Notes: generated by a model from the sequence alone, not told the origin. A DNA stretch of 64,000 nt from PALSA-607 sp036501485 (GCA_036501485.1 DASYAG010000122.1:20753-84752); one strand, 5' to 3'; counted from the first letter of the stretch, positions 1-8,384 are shown. Numbers and translations: made by a program.

Positions 1-1026
1 GACGTGAATCCCGATGCGGAAACGCAGGAGCGCTTCAAGGAGATCACCTCGGCGTATGAGGTGTTGTCCGACCCGAGCAAGCGACAGCTGTACGACATGG
101 GCGGCGATCCGCTGTCAGCGTCGGGCAATAACCCTTTCAACGCAGGGTTTGGCGGCCTTGGCGACATCATGGACGCGTTCTTCGGCGGCGGTGCAAGTCG
201 CGGCCCGCGCACGCGTACCCGCAAGGGCAACGATGCACTGATCCACGTCGAGATCGATCTGGTCGAGGCGGTGTTCGGAGCCACTCGCGAGCTCAACATC
301 GAGACGGCCATCGTCTGCGCGACCTGTGACGGCGCGGGCACCGCATCGGGCACGCATCCCGAAACGTGTCAGGTCTGCAAGGGTCGCGGTGAGGTCAGCC
401 AGGTGACGCGGTCGTTCCTCGGTCAGGTCATGACGTCACGACCATGCCCGCAGTGCGCCGGCGTCGGCACGGTCATCCGGCATCCATGCCCTGAGTGCTC
501 CGGTGATGGCCGAGTGCGCGCACGGCGCACCGTCGAGGTCGGAATTCCCGCCGGGGTCGAGCACGGGATGCGGCTGCGGCTGACCGGCGAGGGCGAGGTC
601 GGCCCGGGTGGCGGCCCACCGGGTGACCTTTACGTCGAGATCGAGGAGCGCAAGCACCCGACCTTCGAACGGCACGGCGTCGACTTGCACGCGGCCGTGC
701 CGGTGCCGATGACCGCGGCAGCGCTCGGCACCTCGTTGAAGGTCGAGACTCTCGACGGACCCGTCGACATCGACGTGAAGCCCGGCACGCAGTCGGGCAC
801 CGTAATCCCGTTGCGCGGCCGTGGCGTTCCCCGCCTGCGCTCGAACAGCCGCGGCGACCTGCACGTTCACCTCGAGGTCACGACGCCGACGAAACTCGAT
901 GCCGAACAGGAAGAGTTGGTCCGCAAGCTGGCCAGCCTGCGCGGCGAGGAGGCACCCGACGGCGCGTTCAAGGCCGCGGCTCCGGGCCTCTTCGGCCGCA
1001 TCCGCGACGCGTTCAACGGTCGCTGA
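1..1026 (+). CDS. dnaJ: Chaperone DnaJ, 5'-truncated by window edge
   Basis: Hsp40 co-chaperone that stimulates DnaK ATPase and delivers unfolded clients in the cytoplasm. The window opens on the Asp of what should be the J-domain HPD motif (DVNPDAE follows), so helices I-II of the J domain lie upstream. The rest is complete: end of the J domain, a Gly/Phe-rich linker (about residues 33-65 of the visible part), then four zinc-binding CxxCxGxG repeats (CATCDGAG, CQVCKGRG, CPQCAGVG, CPECSGDG, about residues 105-170) and the C-terminal substrate-binding beta domains. In actinobacteria this copy (DnaJ2) normally follows hrcA, which would be off the left edge. rsmE starts 6 bp downstream, so the two are probably cotranscribed. 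Confidence 0.95.
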   Translation, partial: DVNPDAETQERFKEITSAYEVLSDPSKRQLYDMGGDPLSASGNNPFNAGFGGLGDIMDAFFGGGASRGPRTRTRKGNDALIHVEIDLVEAVFGATRELNIETAIVCATCDGAGTASGTHPETCQVCKGRGEVSQVTRSFLGQVMTSRPCPQCAGVGTVIRHPCPECSGDGRVRARRTVEVGIPAGVEHGMRLRLTGEGEVGPGGGPPGDLYVEIEERKHPTFERHGVDLHAAVPVPMTAAALGTSLKVETLDGPVDIDVKPGTQSGTVIPLRGRGVPRLRSNSRGDLHVHLEVTTPTKLDAEQEELVRKLASLRGEEAPDGAFKAAAPGLFGRIRDAFNGR

Positions 1027-1032
1027 CCTCTC

Positions 1033-1791
1033 TTGACCGCACCGCTTTTCTTCGCGGACGCCGACCGGCTCGCCGTCGCAGAAATCGGCGACGTCGTTGA
1101 ACTCGGCGGCGCCGAGGGTCGCCATGCCGCAACGGTCCGTCGTCTCGTCGCCGGTGAGCGACTCGATCTATCCGACGGCGCGGGGTTGCTGTGCGTGGCG
1201 GAGGTTAGCGCCGTCGTCGGTCAGGTGTTGCACGCCCGCGTGCTCGAATGCGCATCGGTTCCGCAGCCGGCGCCCCGCATCACTGTCGTGCAGGCCTTGG
1301 CCAAGGGTGACCGCGACGAGCGGGCAGTCGAGACCATGACCGAGGTCGGCGTCGACGTCATCGTGCCGTGGCAGGCCGCGCGCTCGATCGTGCGCTGGGA
1401 TTCACCGCGTGCACAGAAGGCCGTCACCCGCTGGCGAACGACCGCCCGTGAAGCGGCGAAGCAGGCGCGACGACCCTGGCTGGTCGACGTCCCGCTACTC
1501 GAGACAACGTCCGCGGTGGTGGCTCGGATCGGGTCCGTTGTGCAGGCGGGCGGGGTTGCCGTCGTCCTGCACGAGGTGTCGGATCAGCCGCTGCGGTCGC
1601 TCGCGATTCCGGCTTCCGGTGAAGTCGTGCTGATCGTCGGTCCTGAAGGTGGCATCGCTGACGACGAGGTAGCCGCGTTCGAAGCGGCGGGCGCCACCGT
1701 CCGCCGCCTTGGTCCGACCGTGTTGCGCACCTCGACCGCAGGCACGGTCGCCGCCGCCATCGTGATGGCGAACTCCGGCCGCTGGGGCTGA
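1033..1791 (+). CDS. rsmE: 16S rRNA (uracil(1498)-N3)-methyltransferase RsmE
   Basis: SAM-dependent SPOUT-class methyltransferase that makes m3U1498 in the small ribosomal subunit. The 252-aa protein has the expected N-terminal PUA-like RNA-binding part and the C-terminal trefoil-knot domain. The family signatures are present: LIVGPEGGIADDEVAAFE followed by LGPTVLRTSTAGTVAAA, which line the SAM pocket. The start is a TTG 6 bp after the dnaJ stop; it gives the usual MTAPLFFAD N-terminus, and no better start is available. The gene ends 23 bp from a convergent minus-strand gene. The dnaJ-rsmE pairing is standard in actinobacteria. Confidence 0.93.
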   Translation: MTAPLFFADADRLAVAEIGDVVELGGAEGRHAATVRRLVAGERLDLSDGAGLLCVAEVSAVVGQVLHARVLECASVPQPAPRITVVQALAKGDRDERAVETMTEVGVDVIVPWQAARSIVRWDSPRAQKAVTRWRTTAREAAKQARRPWLVDVPLLETTSAVVARIGSVVQAGGVAVVLHEVSDQPLRSLAIPASGEVVLIVGPEGGIADDEVAAFEAAGATVRRLGPTVLRTSTAGTVAAAIVMANSGRWG

Positions 1792-1814
1792 CGATTTGGG
1801 ATCGAGAGACGGGC

Positions 1815-2957
1815 CTACTGGACGGTGAAGGTCTTGTCGTCGAGGAAGGTCACCGAGCCGTCTTTCGCCGAGGTCTCGTAGGCCCGGATCGCGTATTTCC
1901 CCGGCGCGAGGCCCTCGAGTGTGACGCTCCACAGACCACGCTCGGGAGCACCCTTGTCGGCGTTGACACTTCCGGTCTTGAGGACGCCCCCGTTGCTGCG
2001 CAACTGCCACGTGACGGTGCCCTCGAAGACGCTTGCCTCGCCGGTGATGTTGACCGATGATGCGACAGTCGCGTTCTCGACCGGCGCCGTGATCCAGACG
2101 TGGCCCCACACTTGCCAGGTCGGCAGCGGGCTGACGGTGCCTGGGGCGGTTGTCGTTGGAGACGCGGGCGGGCTGGAGCTAGCAGTCGATCCGAGCGGGG
2201 TCCCCCAGAGGGAGGTCACTGGCACGCCCGCGATCTGCAACTGCAGGCTGTCGATCTTCGGCGCTGCGGCGATGATTGTGTAGAGCAACTGCTGCGCGCT
2301 GATCGCGGCCTCGTTCGCGGGACCGCTGCTCGCCTGGCTCGACAAGTTCACGACGGCCGTCGTGGTGTTCACGATGCTGGCCGATATCAGCGTGGTGCCG
2401 GCCGGCCAGTAGCTGGTGTAGTCGGGATCCTGCGCCGGCGTGGCGAGCATCGCGTCGACCGCGTCTTTGACGAAGGTGTGCTGGGGTGACGACGGCCAGG
2501 TCGCCTTCTCGCGGAACAGCAGCTGCTGAGGGTCTTTGCGTTCGTCGACGTAGTAGACCCACACCGGGTAGGTGCTGGGCTCCGACGAAGCCGGCGGGGT
2601 CGAGACGGTTGGAGTGGCGGGCGGCACGACCGGTGCCGATGCTGCGGGCGTCGGCGATGAGGGAGCGGCGGCTGTCGCCGCGGGGTGGTTGGGGGTGCCC
2701 GACTTGTTCTGCGCAATGGCAACGCCGATGAACGCTACCGCTGCTGTTGCCAGGCCGGCGCCGCCGATCTGGAACGCGCGCAGCCAATTGCGCCGCCTCG
2801 GACGCTGGGCACGGATCTTCTCGCGGATCATCGACAGTCCATCGGCGGACGGCGTGATGGCTCGGGCTTCGCGCGCCAGCAGTTCGCGCAGGCGGCGCGC
2901 GGCGTCGTCGTCGGTGGATGCGTCGTCGGGGTCGAACGGACCCGGCCGGTCGCTCAT
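1815..2957 (-). CDS. Membrane-anchored GerMN/Gmad2 protein paired with a sigma factor
   Basis: A 380-aa protein of unknown function. Residues 1-58 are polar and presumably cytoplasmic, followed by one membrane segment (about 59-82, rich in Ala/Val/Gly). A Pro/Ser/Thr-rich linker leads to a GerMN-type domain (about 132-255, starting YPVWVYYVD) and a C-terminal Ig-like Gmad2 domain (about 280-380, starting VWGHVWITAPVENATV). GerMN/Gmad2 pairs are known from spore-germination and lipoproteins such as LpqB, but the ligand is unknown. The start overlaps the stop of the upstream sigma-factor gene as ATGA, so the two are translationally coupled. By analogy with other sigma/membrane-protein pairs, the short cytoplasmic N-terminus may act as an anti-sigma or sensor module; that is inference, since no zinc anti-sigma motif is visible. 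Confidence 0.8.
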   Translation of the reverse strand: MSDRPGPFDPDDASTDDDAARRLRELLAREARAITPSADGLSMIREKIRAQRPRRRNWLRAFQIGGAGLATAAVAFIGVAIAQNKSGTPNHPAATAAAPSSPTPAASAPVVPPATPTVSTPPASSEPSTYPVWVYYVDERKDPQQLLFREKATWPSSPQHTFVKDAVDAMLATPAQDPDYTSYWPAGTTLISASIVNTTTAVVNLSSQASSGPANEAAISAQQLLYTIIAAAPKIDSLQLQIAGVPVTSLWGTPLGSTASSSPPASPTTTAPGTVSPLPTWQVWGHVWITAPVENATVASSVNITGEASVFEGTVTWQLRSNGGVLKTGSVNADKGAPERGLWSVTLEGLAPGKYAIRAYETSAKDGSVTFLDDKTFTVQ

Positions 2958-3505
2958 GGCGTGATCTCCAAAACGTTGCGAAGGGCGGCCAGTCCACGGG
3001 ATGCGTGGCTCTTGACGGCGCCCTGACTGATGCCGAGGGTGTCGGCTATTTGGGCCTCCGAGAGATCGGAGTAGTACCGCAGCAGGAGGGTTTCCCGCTG
3101 CCGGCGAGGTAATGAGTGGATCGCCCGCATGAGCTGGTCACGTTCGGTTGCGGCTACCGCAAAATGCTCTGCACTCGGGACGTCGGGTGGTGGCGCCGGC
3201 GGATATTTCGCCACCACTGCGCGGTGCCGAAGCGCCGACCGGGAGCGGTTCACAATCGCCTGCCGCAAGTAGGCCAGCGCCTTCTCCGGGTCGCGCAGGC
3301 GGCTCCAGCTGCCGTGCATCGCGACGAAAGCGTCCTGGACGACCTCTTCGGCGGTGCCGACGTCGCCGACCAACATCGCGGAAAGGCGCACCAGACCGGC
3401 GTAGTGAGCGCGGTACAACTCGACGACTGCTTCGTCTGCGGTGGCCGTCTCGAATTGGCCCAGCAAGGTTCGGCTCCCCGGGCGGCTCAAGAGTGCGGCG
3501 GTCAT
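2954..3505 (-). CDS. SigE-family RNA polymerase sigma factor (sigma-70 ECF-like)
   Basis: A 183-aa alternative sigma factor with only regions 2 and 4. Region 2 spans about residues 25-95 (LYRAHYAGLVRLSAMLVGD, then AEEVVQDAFVAMHGSW). Region 4 spans about 120-178 with a clear helix-turn-helix (LPRRQRETLLLRYYSDLSE, then IADTLGISQGAVKSHASR). This layout matches the actinobacterial SigE family (the Streptomyces-type SigE subfamily, not E. coli RpoE). It heads a two-gene minus-strand operon with the GerMN membrane protein. Upstream, a duplicated GGTAAACC box followed by CGTC at ECF spacing suggests autoregulation. The target regulon cannot be told from sequence. Confidence 0.88.
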   Translation of the reverse strand: MTAALLSRPGSRTLLGQFETATADEAVVELYRAHYAGLVRLSAMLVGDVGTAEEVVQDAFVAMHGSWSRLRDPEKALAYLRQAIVNRSRSALRHRAVVAKYPPAPPPDVPSAEHFAVAATERDQLMRAIHSLPRRQRETLLLRYYSDLSEAQIADTLGISQGAVKSHASRGLAALRNVLEITP

Positions 3506-3554
3506 ACGGATACGACGCGCATCCGGATGGGTCGGTTTACCGGAGAGGTTTACC
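3506..3554 (-). promoter_or_regulatory. Candidate autoregulated promoter of the SigE-family gene
   Basis: Read on the minus strand, two identical 8-bp boxes GGTAAACC lie 5 bp apart (3554-3547 and 3541-3534). The nearer one is followed after 16 nt by CGTCGT (3517-3512), which ends 6 nt before the ATG at 3505. A GGAAC/GTAAAC-like -35 with a CGTC -10 is the usual layout of ECF-type autoregulated promoters, and the transcript would be leaderless or nearly so. Sequence-only inference. Confidence 0.4.
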
Positions 3555-3644
3555 GCATGGCGGCCCTCCGGCGCGCGGGTACGATGGGGGGGTCACGTCA
3601 CCGAGGACCGAAAGCAGGCGCGAGCAGGCCCCACCGGCCGATCC

Positions 3645-4760
3645 ATGCGAGCCGAACCGAGCCAGGCCCACCCCGCTGGCCATTCCACGGGCCATCACGC
3701 GCCCAGGGCCGCCCATGACGGCGCTGGCTCTACCCCGACACAGACTCCGACGCAGACACCGACGCAGACCCGCATCGTCGTCCCGGGCGCGCACTCGATG
3801 GTCAGCCTGCTCGGCTCCCGCGACGAGCTCCTGCGCATCATCGAGCGGGCGTTCGACAGCGACATCCACGTTCGCGGCAACGAGATCACCATCACCGGCG
3901 CTGGCCCCGAGAACGCCGTGGTCGCTCAGCTGTTCGAAGAGCTGATCGCGTTACTCGAGAGCGGTACGACGCTGACGGCTGACGCGGTCGAACGCAGCGT
4001 GACGATGTTGCGCAGCAAGGACACCGAGCGCCCAGTCGAGGTGCTGACCTTCGACATCGTGTCGTCACGCGGCAAGACGATCCGGCCGAAGTCGGTCAAC
4101 CAGAAGCGCTACGTCGAAGCGATCGACAAGCACACGATCGTGTTCTCCATCGGCCCGGCCGGTACCGGCAAGACCTACCTCGCGGTCGCCAAGGCCGTGC
4201 AGGCGCTGCAGGCCAAGCAGGTCAACCGCATCATCTTGACCCGGCCAGCCGTCGAGGCCGGCGAGCGGCTTGGCTTCTTGCCCGGCACGCTCTACGAGAA
4301 GATCGACCCTTATTTGCGACCGCTCTACGACGCGTTGCACGACATGCTCGAACCCGACTCGATCCCGCGCCTGATGCAAAGCGGCACCATCGAAGTCGCC
4401 CCGCTGGCCTACATGCGCGGCCGCACGCTCAATGACGCCTTCATCATTCTCGACGAGGCGCAGAACACCACGCCCGAGCAGATGAAGATGTTCCTGACCA
4501 GGTTGGGCTTTGGCTCGAAGATGGTCGTGACGGGCGACGTGACGCAGATCGACCTGCCCGGTAACACCCAAAGTGGTCTTCGGGTAGTGCGCGACATCCT
4601 CGACGGAATCCCCGACGTGCATTTCTCGATGACAGGCAGTGGCGACGTTGTGCGTCACAAGCTGGTCAGCGAGATCGTCGATGCCTACGAGCGAGCCGAC
4701 GCGGCGAGCGACTCAGCCGCGCCACGGCCGGTGTCCGCTCGCCGTCGCGGTGGCCGCTGA
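3645..4760 (+). CDS. phoH: PhoH family ATPase
   Basis: PhoH-like P-loop NTPase of about 371 aa, thought to act as an RNA-linked ATPase alongside YbeY. Walker A is GPAGTGKTYLA and Walker B is FIILDEAQNTTPEQ, followed by the conserved FGSKMVVTGDVTQIDLP segment. The frame is open from 3441, but that would overlap the divergent sigma gene and add unrelated Arg-rich sequence. The ATG at 3645 is the first reasonable start, ahead of a low-complexity PTQT repeat; the conserved domain begins at RIVVPGAHSMVSLLGSRDE. The exact start is uncertain. ybeY follows immediately (TGA then GTG), as in mycobacterial phoH-ybeY-corC-era operons. Confidence 0.92.
   Translation: MRAEPSQAHPAGHSTGHHAPRAAHDGAGSTPTQTPTQTPTQTRIVVPGAHSMVSLLGSRDELLRIIERAFDSDIHVRGNEITITGAGPENAVVAQLFEELIALLESGTTLTADAVERSVTMLRSKDTERPVEVLTFDIVSSRGKTIRPKSVNQKRYVEAIDKHTIVFSIGPAGTGKTYLAVAKAVQALQAKQVNRIILTRPAVEAGERLGFLPGTLYEKIDPYLRPLYDALHDMLEPDSIPRLMQSGTIEVAPLAYMRGRTLNDAFIILDEAQNTTPEQMKMFLTRLGFGSKMVVTGDVTQIDLPGNTQSGLRVVRDILDGIPDVHFSMTGSGDVVRHKLVSEIVDAYERADAASDSAAPRPVSARRRGGR
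3732..3774 (+). repeat. Short tandem repeat encoding PTQT units in PhoH
   Basis: Degenerate 12-bp direct repeats of the form CCGACGCAGACx encode three successive Pro-Thr-Gln-Thr units just before the conserved PhoH domain. This is a low-complexity linker that may vary in length between strains. Confidence 0.6.
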
Positions 4761-5258
4761 GTGAGCGTCGAAGTCGCCAACGAATCCGGCGTCGCTATCG
4801 ATGAACTGCGCCTGGTCGCCGTCGCTCGCCACGTGCTCGACGCGATGCGCATTCATCCGCTCGCCGAGCTGTCGATCCTGCTCGTCGATGAGGGCGAGAT
4901 GACCGTTCTCCACGAGCGGTGGATGGACGAGCCAGGCCCCACCGACGTGCTCTCTTTTCCGATGGACGAGTTGCGTCCGGGCCGCGACGACCGTGACATC
5001 GAGGAAACAGACGACGCCGGCATGCTCGGCGATGTCGTGCTGTGCCCCGCAGTGGCTGCGAAGCAGGGCAAGGTCGCCGGGCATTCGGTGCAAGACGAGC
5101 TCGAACTCCTGTGCACGCACGGCATCTTGCACCTGCTCGGGTTCGACCACGCCGAACCTGACGACGAAAAAGAGATGTTCGGCCTCCAGCGCGACTTGCT
5201 GACTGCTTGGCAATCCGCGCGGACTGCTCAGACGCCCGCCGAGAGCGCCGGCGCATGA
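4761..5258 (+). CDS. ybeY: Endoribonuclease YbeY (16S rRNA maturation)
   Basis: Single-strand-specific metallo-endoribonuclease involved in 16S rRNA 3' end maturation and ribosome quality control. The 165-aa protein carries the family zinc motif HxxxHxxxxxH as HGILHLLGFDH, and the upstream GPTDVLSFPMDE segment typical of the family. It starts on a GTG directly abutting the phoH stop. Its own stop overlaps the next ATG (ATGA), so phoH, ybeY and the CBS-domain gene form one translationally coupled unit. Confidence 0.95.
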   Translation: MSVEVANESGVAIDELRLVAVARHVLDAMRIHPLAELSILLVDEGEMTVLHERWMDEPGPTDVLSFPMDELRPGRDDRDIEETDDAGMLGDVVLCPAVAAKQGKVAGHSVQDELELLCTHGILHLLGFDHAEPDDEKEMFGLQRDLLTAWQSARTAQTPAESAGA

Positions 5259-6721
5259 ATCCGGGCGACGTCCTGTGGCCGATCTGCGTGGTCGTGCTGA
5301 TCTTTGTGGCCGGCGCGTGCGCCGCCGCCGATGCGGCGCTGTCGCGAGTCTCCCGGGTGCACGTTGATGACTATCTGCGCGACGACCGACGCGGCGCGGT
5401 GGCCCTACGGCGGGTGATCGCGGAGCCGCCGCGCTACCTCAACGTGGTGCTGTTGCTGCGCGTCGCCGCCGAAATGACCGCTGCCGTGATGGTCGCCGTA
5501 TGGGCGATCGGCCGGTTCGGCAACAGCTGGGGCACTGTGCTCGCCACCGCTGCGGCCATGGTGGTGGTCAGTTACGTGGTGGTCGGCGTGGCGCCTCGCA
5601 CGCTCGGCCGCCAGCACGCTGACGGTGTGGCGCTGTTCGCGGCGCCGTGGGTCGTGCGCCTCGCGGGGATCCTCGGACCGCTGCCGAAGTTCCTCATCGC
5701 CGTCGGCAACGCACTTACTCCCGGTCAAGGTTTTCGCGACGGCCCGTTCACCAGCGAAGCAGAACTGCGCGACATGGTCGACCTTGCCGAGGCCAGCAAG
5801 GTGATCGAGAGCGACGAGCGCCAGATGATCCACTCGGTGTTCGAACTCGGCAACACGATCGTGCGCGAGGTCATGGTTCCGCGCACCGACATGGTGTTCA
5901 TCGAGCAGACTAAGACGCTGCGGCAGGCAATGTCACTCGCGTTGCGCAGCGGATTCTCCCGACTACCCGTGGTCGGTGAGAACGAAGACGACGTCGTTGG
6001 CACGGTCTACTTGCGCGACATCACCCGGCGCGTCTTTGAGTACCGCGACTCTGAGTCAACCGAACGCGTCGAATCACTGATGCGGCCAGCGACATTCGTA
6101 CCTGACAGCAAACCCGCCGACGTGCTACTTCGCGAAATGCAGGCCGAGCGTATTCACCTCGTCATCGTCGTCGACGAGTACGGCGGCACCGCGGGTCTCG
6201 CGACCATCGAGGACATCCTCGAGGAGATCGTGGGTGAGATCACCGACGAGCACGATCGCGAAGGCCCGCGCATCGAGCGACTCCCCGACGGCGCCGTGCG
6301 GGTCACCGCCCGGCTGCCGGTAGACGAACTCGCGGAGTTGTTCGACGTCGAAATCGAGGACGATGACGATGTCGACACCGTGGGCGGCCTGCTCGCGCAG
6401 GCCCTCGGTCGAGTGCCGATCCCCGGCGCGACGGCGACGGTCGCCGGCCTCGAACTGGTCGCCGAGGGTGCGCGCGGACGCCGTAACACGATCGCCAGTG
6501 TCGTCGTCCGGCTCACTGACGAAGAACGCGCGAAGTCGCGTCGACGGCGCGAGGCCATCGATGGGATCCCTGGTGCCGAAGAGCCGGAGCCACCGGTCGA
6601 GACGGAGGCGCTCCCGATGGCCAGCAGCGCCGCCGAAGCGGCCGGCGCCGCATCGAACGGTTCGGGGCGCACCGCTGCTGCGGCACCGGCGTCCGATGGA
6701 TCGCAGCGTGCCGATGCCTGA
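5255..6721 (+). CDS. CNNM/CorC-type CBS-domain membrane protein (hemolysin C family)
   Basis: A 488-aa inner-membrane protein of the CNNM/CorC family, linked elsewhere to Mg2+/Co2+ efflux. The N-terminal DUF21 domain has about four membrane segments (residues 5-160). A pair of CBS domains follows (about 205-330, including REVMVPRTDMVFIE and the HLVIVVDEYGGTAGLATIEDI-type stretch), then the CorC/HlyC-associated C-terminal domain (about 345-430) and a low-complexity Ala/Glu-rich tail. The start is the ATG at 5255 overlapping the ybeY stop. An upstream in-frame ATG at 5207 lies inside ybeY and is less likely. It sits between ybeY and era, as Rv2366c does in M. tuberculosis. Confidence 0.9.
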   Translation: MNPGDVLWPICVVVLIFVAGACAAADAALSRVSRVHVDDYLRDDRRGAVALRRVIAEPPRYLNVVLLLRVAAEMTAAVMVAVWAIGRFGNSWGTVLATAAAMVVVSYVVVGVAPRTLGRQHADGVALFAAPWVVRLAGILGPLPKFLIAVGNALTPGQGFRDGPFTSEAELRDMVDLAEASKVIESDERQMIHSVFELGNTIVREVMVPRTDMVFIEQTKTLRQAMSLALRSGFSRLPVVGENEDDVVGTVYLRDITRRVFEYRDSESTERVESLMRPATFVPDSKPADVLLREMQAERIHLVIVVDEYGGTAGLATIEDILEEIVGEITDEHDREGPRIERLPDGAVRVTARLPVDELAELFDVEIEDDDDVDTVGGLLAQALGRVPIPGATATVAGLELVAEGARGRRNTIASVVVRLTDEERAKSRRRREAIDGIPGAEEPEPPVETEALPMASSAAEAAGAASNGSGRTAAAAPASDGSQRADA

Positions 6722-7076
6722 GCCGATCGAACTCAAGCCGGACGACGCGAAGCTGGTCACGTTGGCCAGATCGGCGCGCGCCCGCAACAACACCGCCGAG
6801 GGTGCCGCCGTGCGCGACGACACCGGCCGCACTTATGTGGCGACCACCGTGGAGTTGTCGTCGCTGCCGCTGTCGGCGCTGCAGGCGGCGGTCGTGATTG
6901 CCGTCGCGAGTGGCGCCGATGCGCTCGAGGCGGCCGCAATCGTCGGTGCCGCAGCGACTGCTCGCACGGAGGATCTCGCCGTGGTTGCCGACCTGTCGCC
7001 GGACGCGCCGATCATGCTCGCGGCGCTCGACGGCTCGGTTCATCGTGTCATCGGCTCATTTTCGGGTGGCGGGTGA
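6714..7076 (+). CDS. Cytidine-deaminase-like protein lacking zinc ligands
   Basis: A small protein of about 120 aa in the position of mycobacterial Rv2365c, between the CBS-domain gene and era. The opening KLVTLARSARARNNTAEGAAVRDD and the YVATTVELSSLPLSALQAA stretch resemble the cytidine deaminase fold. The catalytic HAE/CAE and PCxxC zinc motifs are absent, and the whole protein contains no Cys, so deaminase activity is not expected. Start choices are ATG 6714, GTG 6708 and ATG 6696; I chose 6714, overlapping the previous stop, because homologues begin close to the ELKPDD segment. The stop overlaps the era GTG. Its function is unknown; it may be a pseudoenzyme tied to the era operon. Confidence 0.75.
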   Translation: MPEPIELKPDDAKLVTLARSARARNNTAEGAAVRDDTGRTYVATTVELSSLPLSALQAAVVIAVASGADALEAAAIVGAAATARTEDLAVVADLSPDAPIMLAALDGSVHRVIGSFSGGG

Positions 7077-7966
7077 CAACGCCTCATCGCTCCGGCTTCG
7101 CTTGCGTCGTCGGTCGTCCGAACGCCGGTAAGTCGACGCTGCTCAACGCGCTTGTCGGCCAGAAGGTGGCCATCACCAGTGACCGGCCGCAGACCACCCG
7201 CCACGCGGTCCGCGGCATCGTGCATCGGCCCGATGCGCAACTCATCGTCGTCGACACCCCTGGCCTGCATAAGCCGCGCACCTTGCTCGGCGAGCGACTG
7301 AACGACGTCGTGCGCACGACACTTGCCGAGGTCGACGTCATCGTGTTTTGCGTACCTGCGAACGAGAAGGTCGGGCCGGGCGACAAGTTCATCGCAGCCG
7401 AACTGAACCGGATCGAGAAGACGCCGGTCATCGCGGTCGTGACCAAGACCGATGCCGCTCCCAGCAGCGACGTCGCGTCACAGCTGCTCGCATTGTCGCG
7501 GCTCGGTGAGTGGGCCGAGATCGTGCCCGTCTCTGCAGTTGCCGGCGAGCAGGTCGACTTGCTCGCCGACCTGTTGATCGCCCGACTGCCCGAAGGCCCG
7601 CCGCTCTATCTCGACGGCGAACTGACCGACGAGCCCGAGATGGTGATGATCGCCGAGCTCATTCGCGAAGCCGCGCTCGATGGGGTCCGCGAGGAGTTGC
7701 CGCACAGCCTCGCCGTCGTTGTCGAGGAGATGAAACAGCGCGAGGGCAAGGATTTGATCGACGTCTTCGCCGTCATGTACGTCGAGCGGCCGAGCCAGAA
7801 AGCGATCGTCATCGGCGCAGGCGGGTCACGCCTACGTGAGGTCGGTACGCGCGCACGCATGCAAGCCGAGGCGCTGCTCGGCACCCGCGTCTACCTCGAC
7901 TTGCGGGTGAAGGTCGCCAAAGACTGGCAGCGTGATCCCGCGCAGTTGCGCAAGCTGGGATTCTGA
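7073..7966 (+). CDS. era: GTPase Era, ribosome assembly
   Basis: Essential GTPase that binds the 3' end of 16S rRNA and checks 30S maturation. All G motifs are present: G1 GRPNAGKST, G3 VDTPGLHKPR, G4 VVTKTD and a G5-like VSAVAGEQVD. The C-terminal KH domain has IGAGGSRLREVGTRARMQAE and ends in the typical LDLRVKVAKDWQRD. The length (297 aa) is normal. The GTG start overlaps the previous stop as GTGA. Together with ybeY and the RNA-modifying genes upstream, this makes a small-subunit maturation operon. Confidence 0.96.
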   Translation: MTTPHRSGFACVVGRPNAGKSTLLNALVGQKVAITSDRPQTTRHAVRGIVHRPDAQLIVVDTPGLHKPRTLLGERLNDVVRTTLAEVDVIVFCVPANEKVGPGDKFIAAELNRIEKTPVIAVVTKTDAAPSSDVASQLLALSRLGEWAEIVPVSAVAGEQVDLLADLLIARLPEGPPLYLDGELTDEPEMVMIAELIREAALDGVREELPHSLAVVVEEMKQREGKDLIDVFAVMYVERPSQKAIVIGAGGSRLREVGTRARMQAEALLGTRVYLDLRVKVAKDWQRDPAQLRKLGF

Positions 7967-7967
7967 G

Positions 7968-8384
7968 GTGGCCGAGCAGGCCGGTTACTCCGGCACTCCG
8001 CTGGCAAAGAAGCTAGGCATCAAGGACGGCGCGGTGTTGGCGTTGGTCGGTGCGCCGCCGAAGTGGTCGCGAGACCTCCCCGATGGTGTGACGGTCGTGC
8101 GAAAGTCGCGGCAGCGCGCTCGTTTGGTTGATGCCGACGTCGCGCTGGTGTTCTGCCGCACTGCAGCCGACGTGGCCGACGTCCCTTCACTGGTGGAGTC
8201 ACTGCCGGAGCAGGGCACACTCTGGGTGGCGTGGCCACGGAAAGCAGGCGGTCACGTGAGTGACATCAGTGACAACTTGCTGCGCGAGGTGTTGCTCCCC
8301 ACCGGCGTTGTCGACGTGAAGGTCGCTGCGGTCGACGTCGACTGGTCGGGCCTGAAGTTCGTGTGGCGCAAGGAGAACCGATGA
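7968..8384 (+). CDS. DUF3052-like small protein
   Basis: A 138-aa soluble protein with no assigned function. It begins GYSGTPLAKKLGIKDG, the hallmark of the DUF3052-type family common in actinobacteria, and ends in VDWSGLKFVWRKENR. The start is the GTG one base after the era stop; an in-frame ATG inside era (7932) is less plausible. The stop overlaps the ATG of the HAD gene, so it is coupled to both neighbours. No catalytic motif is recognisable. Confidence 0.8.
   Translation: MAEQAGYSGTPLAKKLGIKDGAVLALVGAPPKWSRDLPDGVTVVRKSRQRARLVDADVALVFCRTAADVADVPSLVESLPEQGTLWVAWPRKAGGHVSDISDNLLREVLLPTGVVDVKVAAVDVDWSGLKFVWRKENR

Noticed and set aside
3441..3644. N-terminal extension of PhoH to ATG 3441
   Set aside because: It would overlap the divergent sigma gene and its promoter and adds Arg/Trp-rich sequence unlike any PhoH protein.
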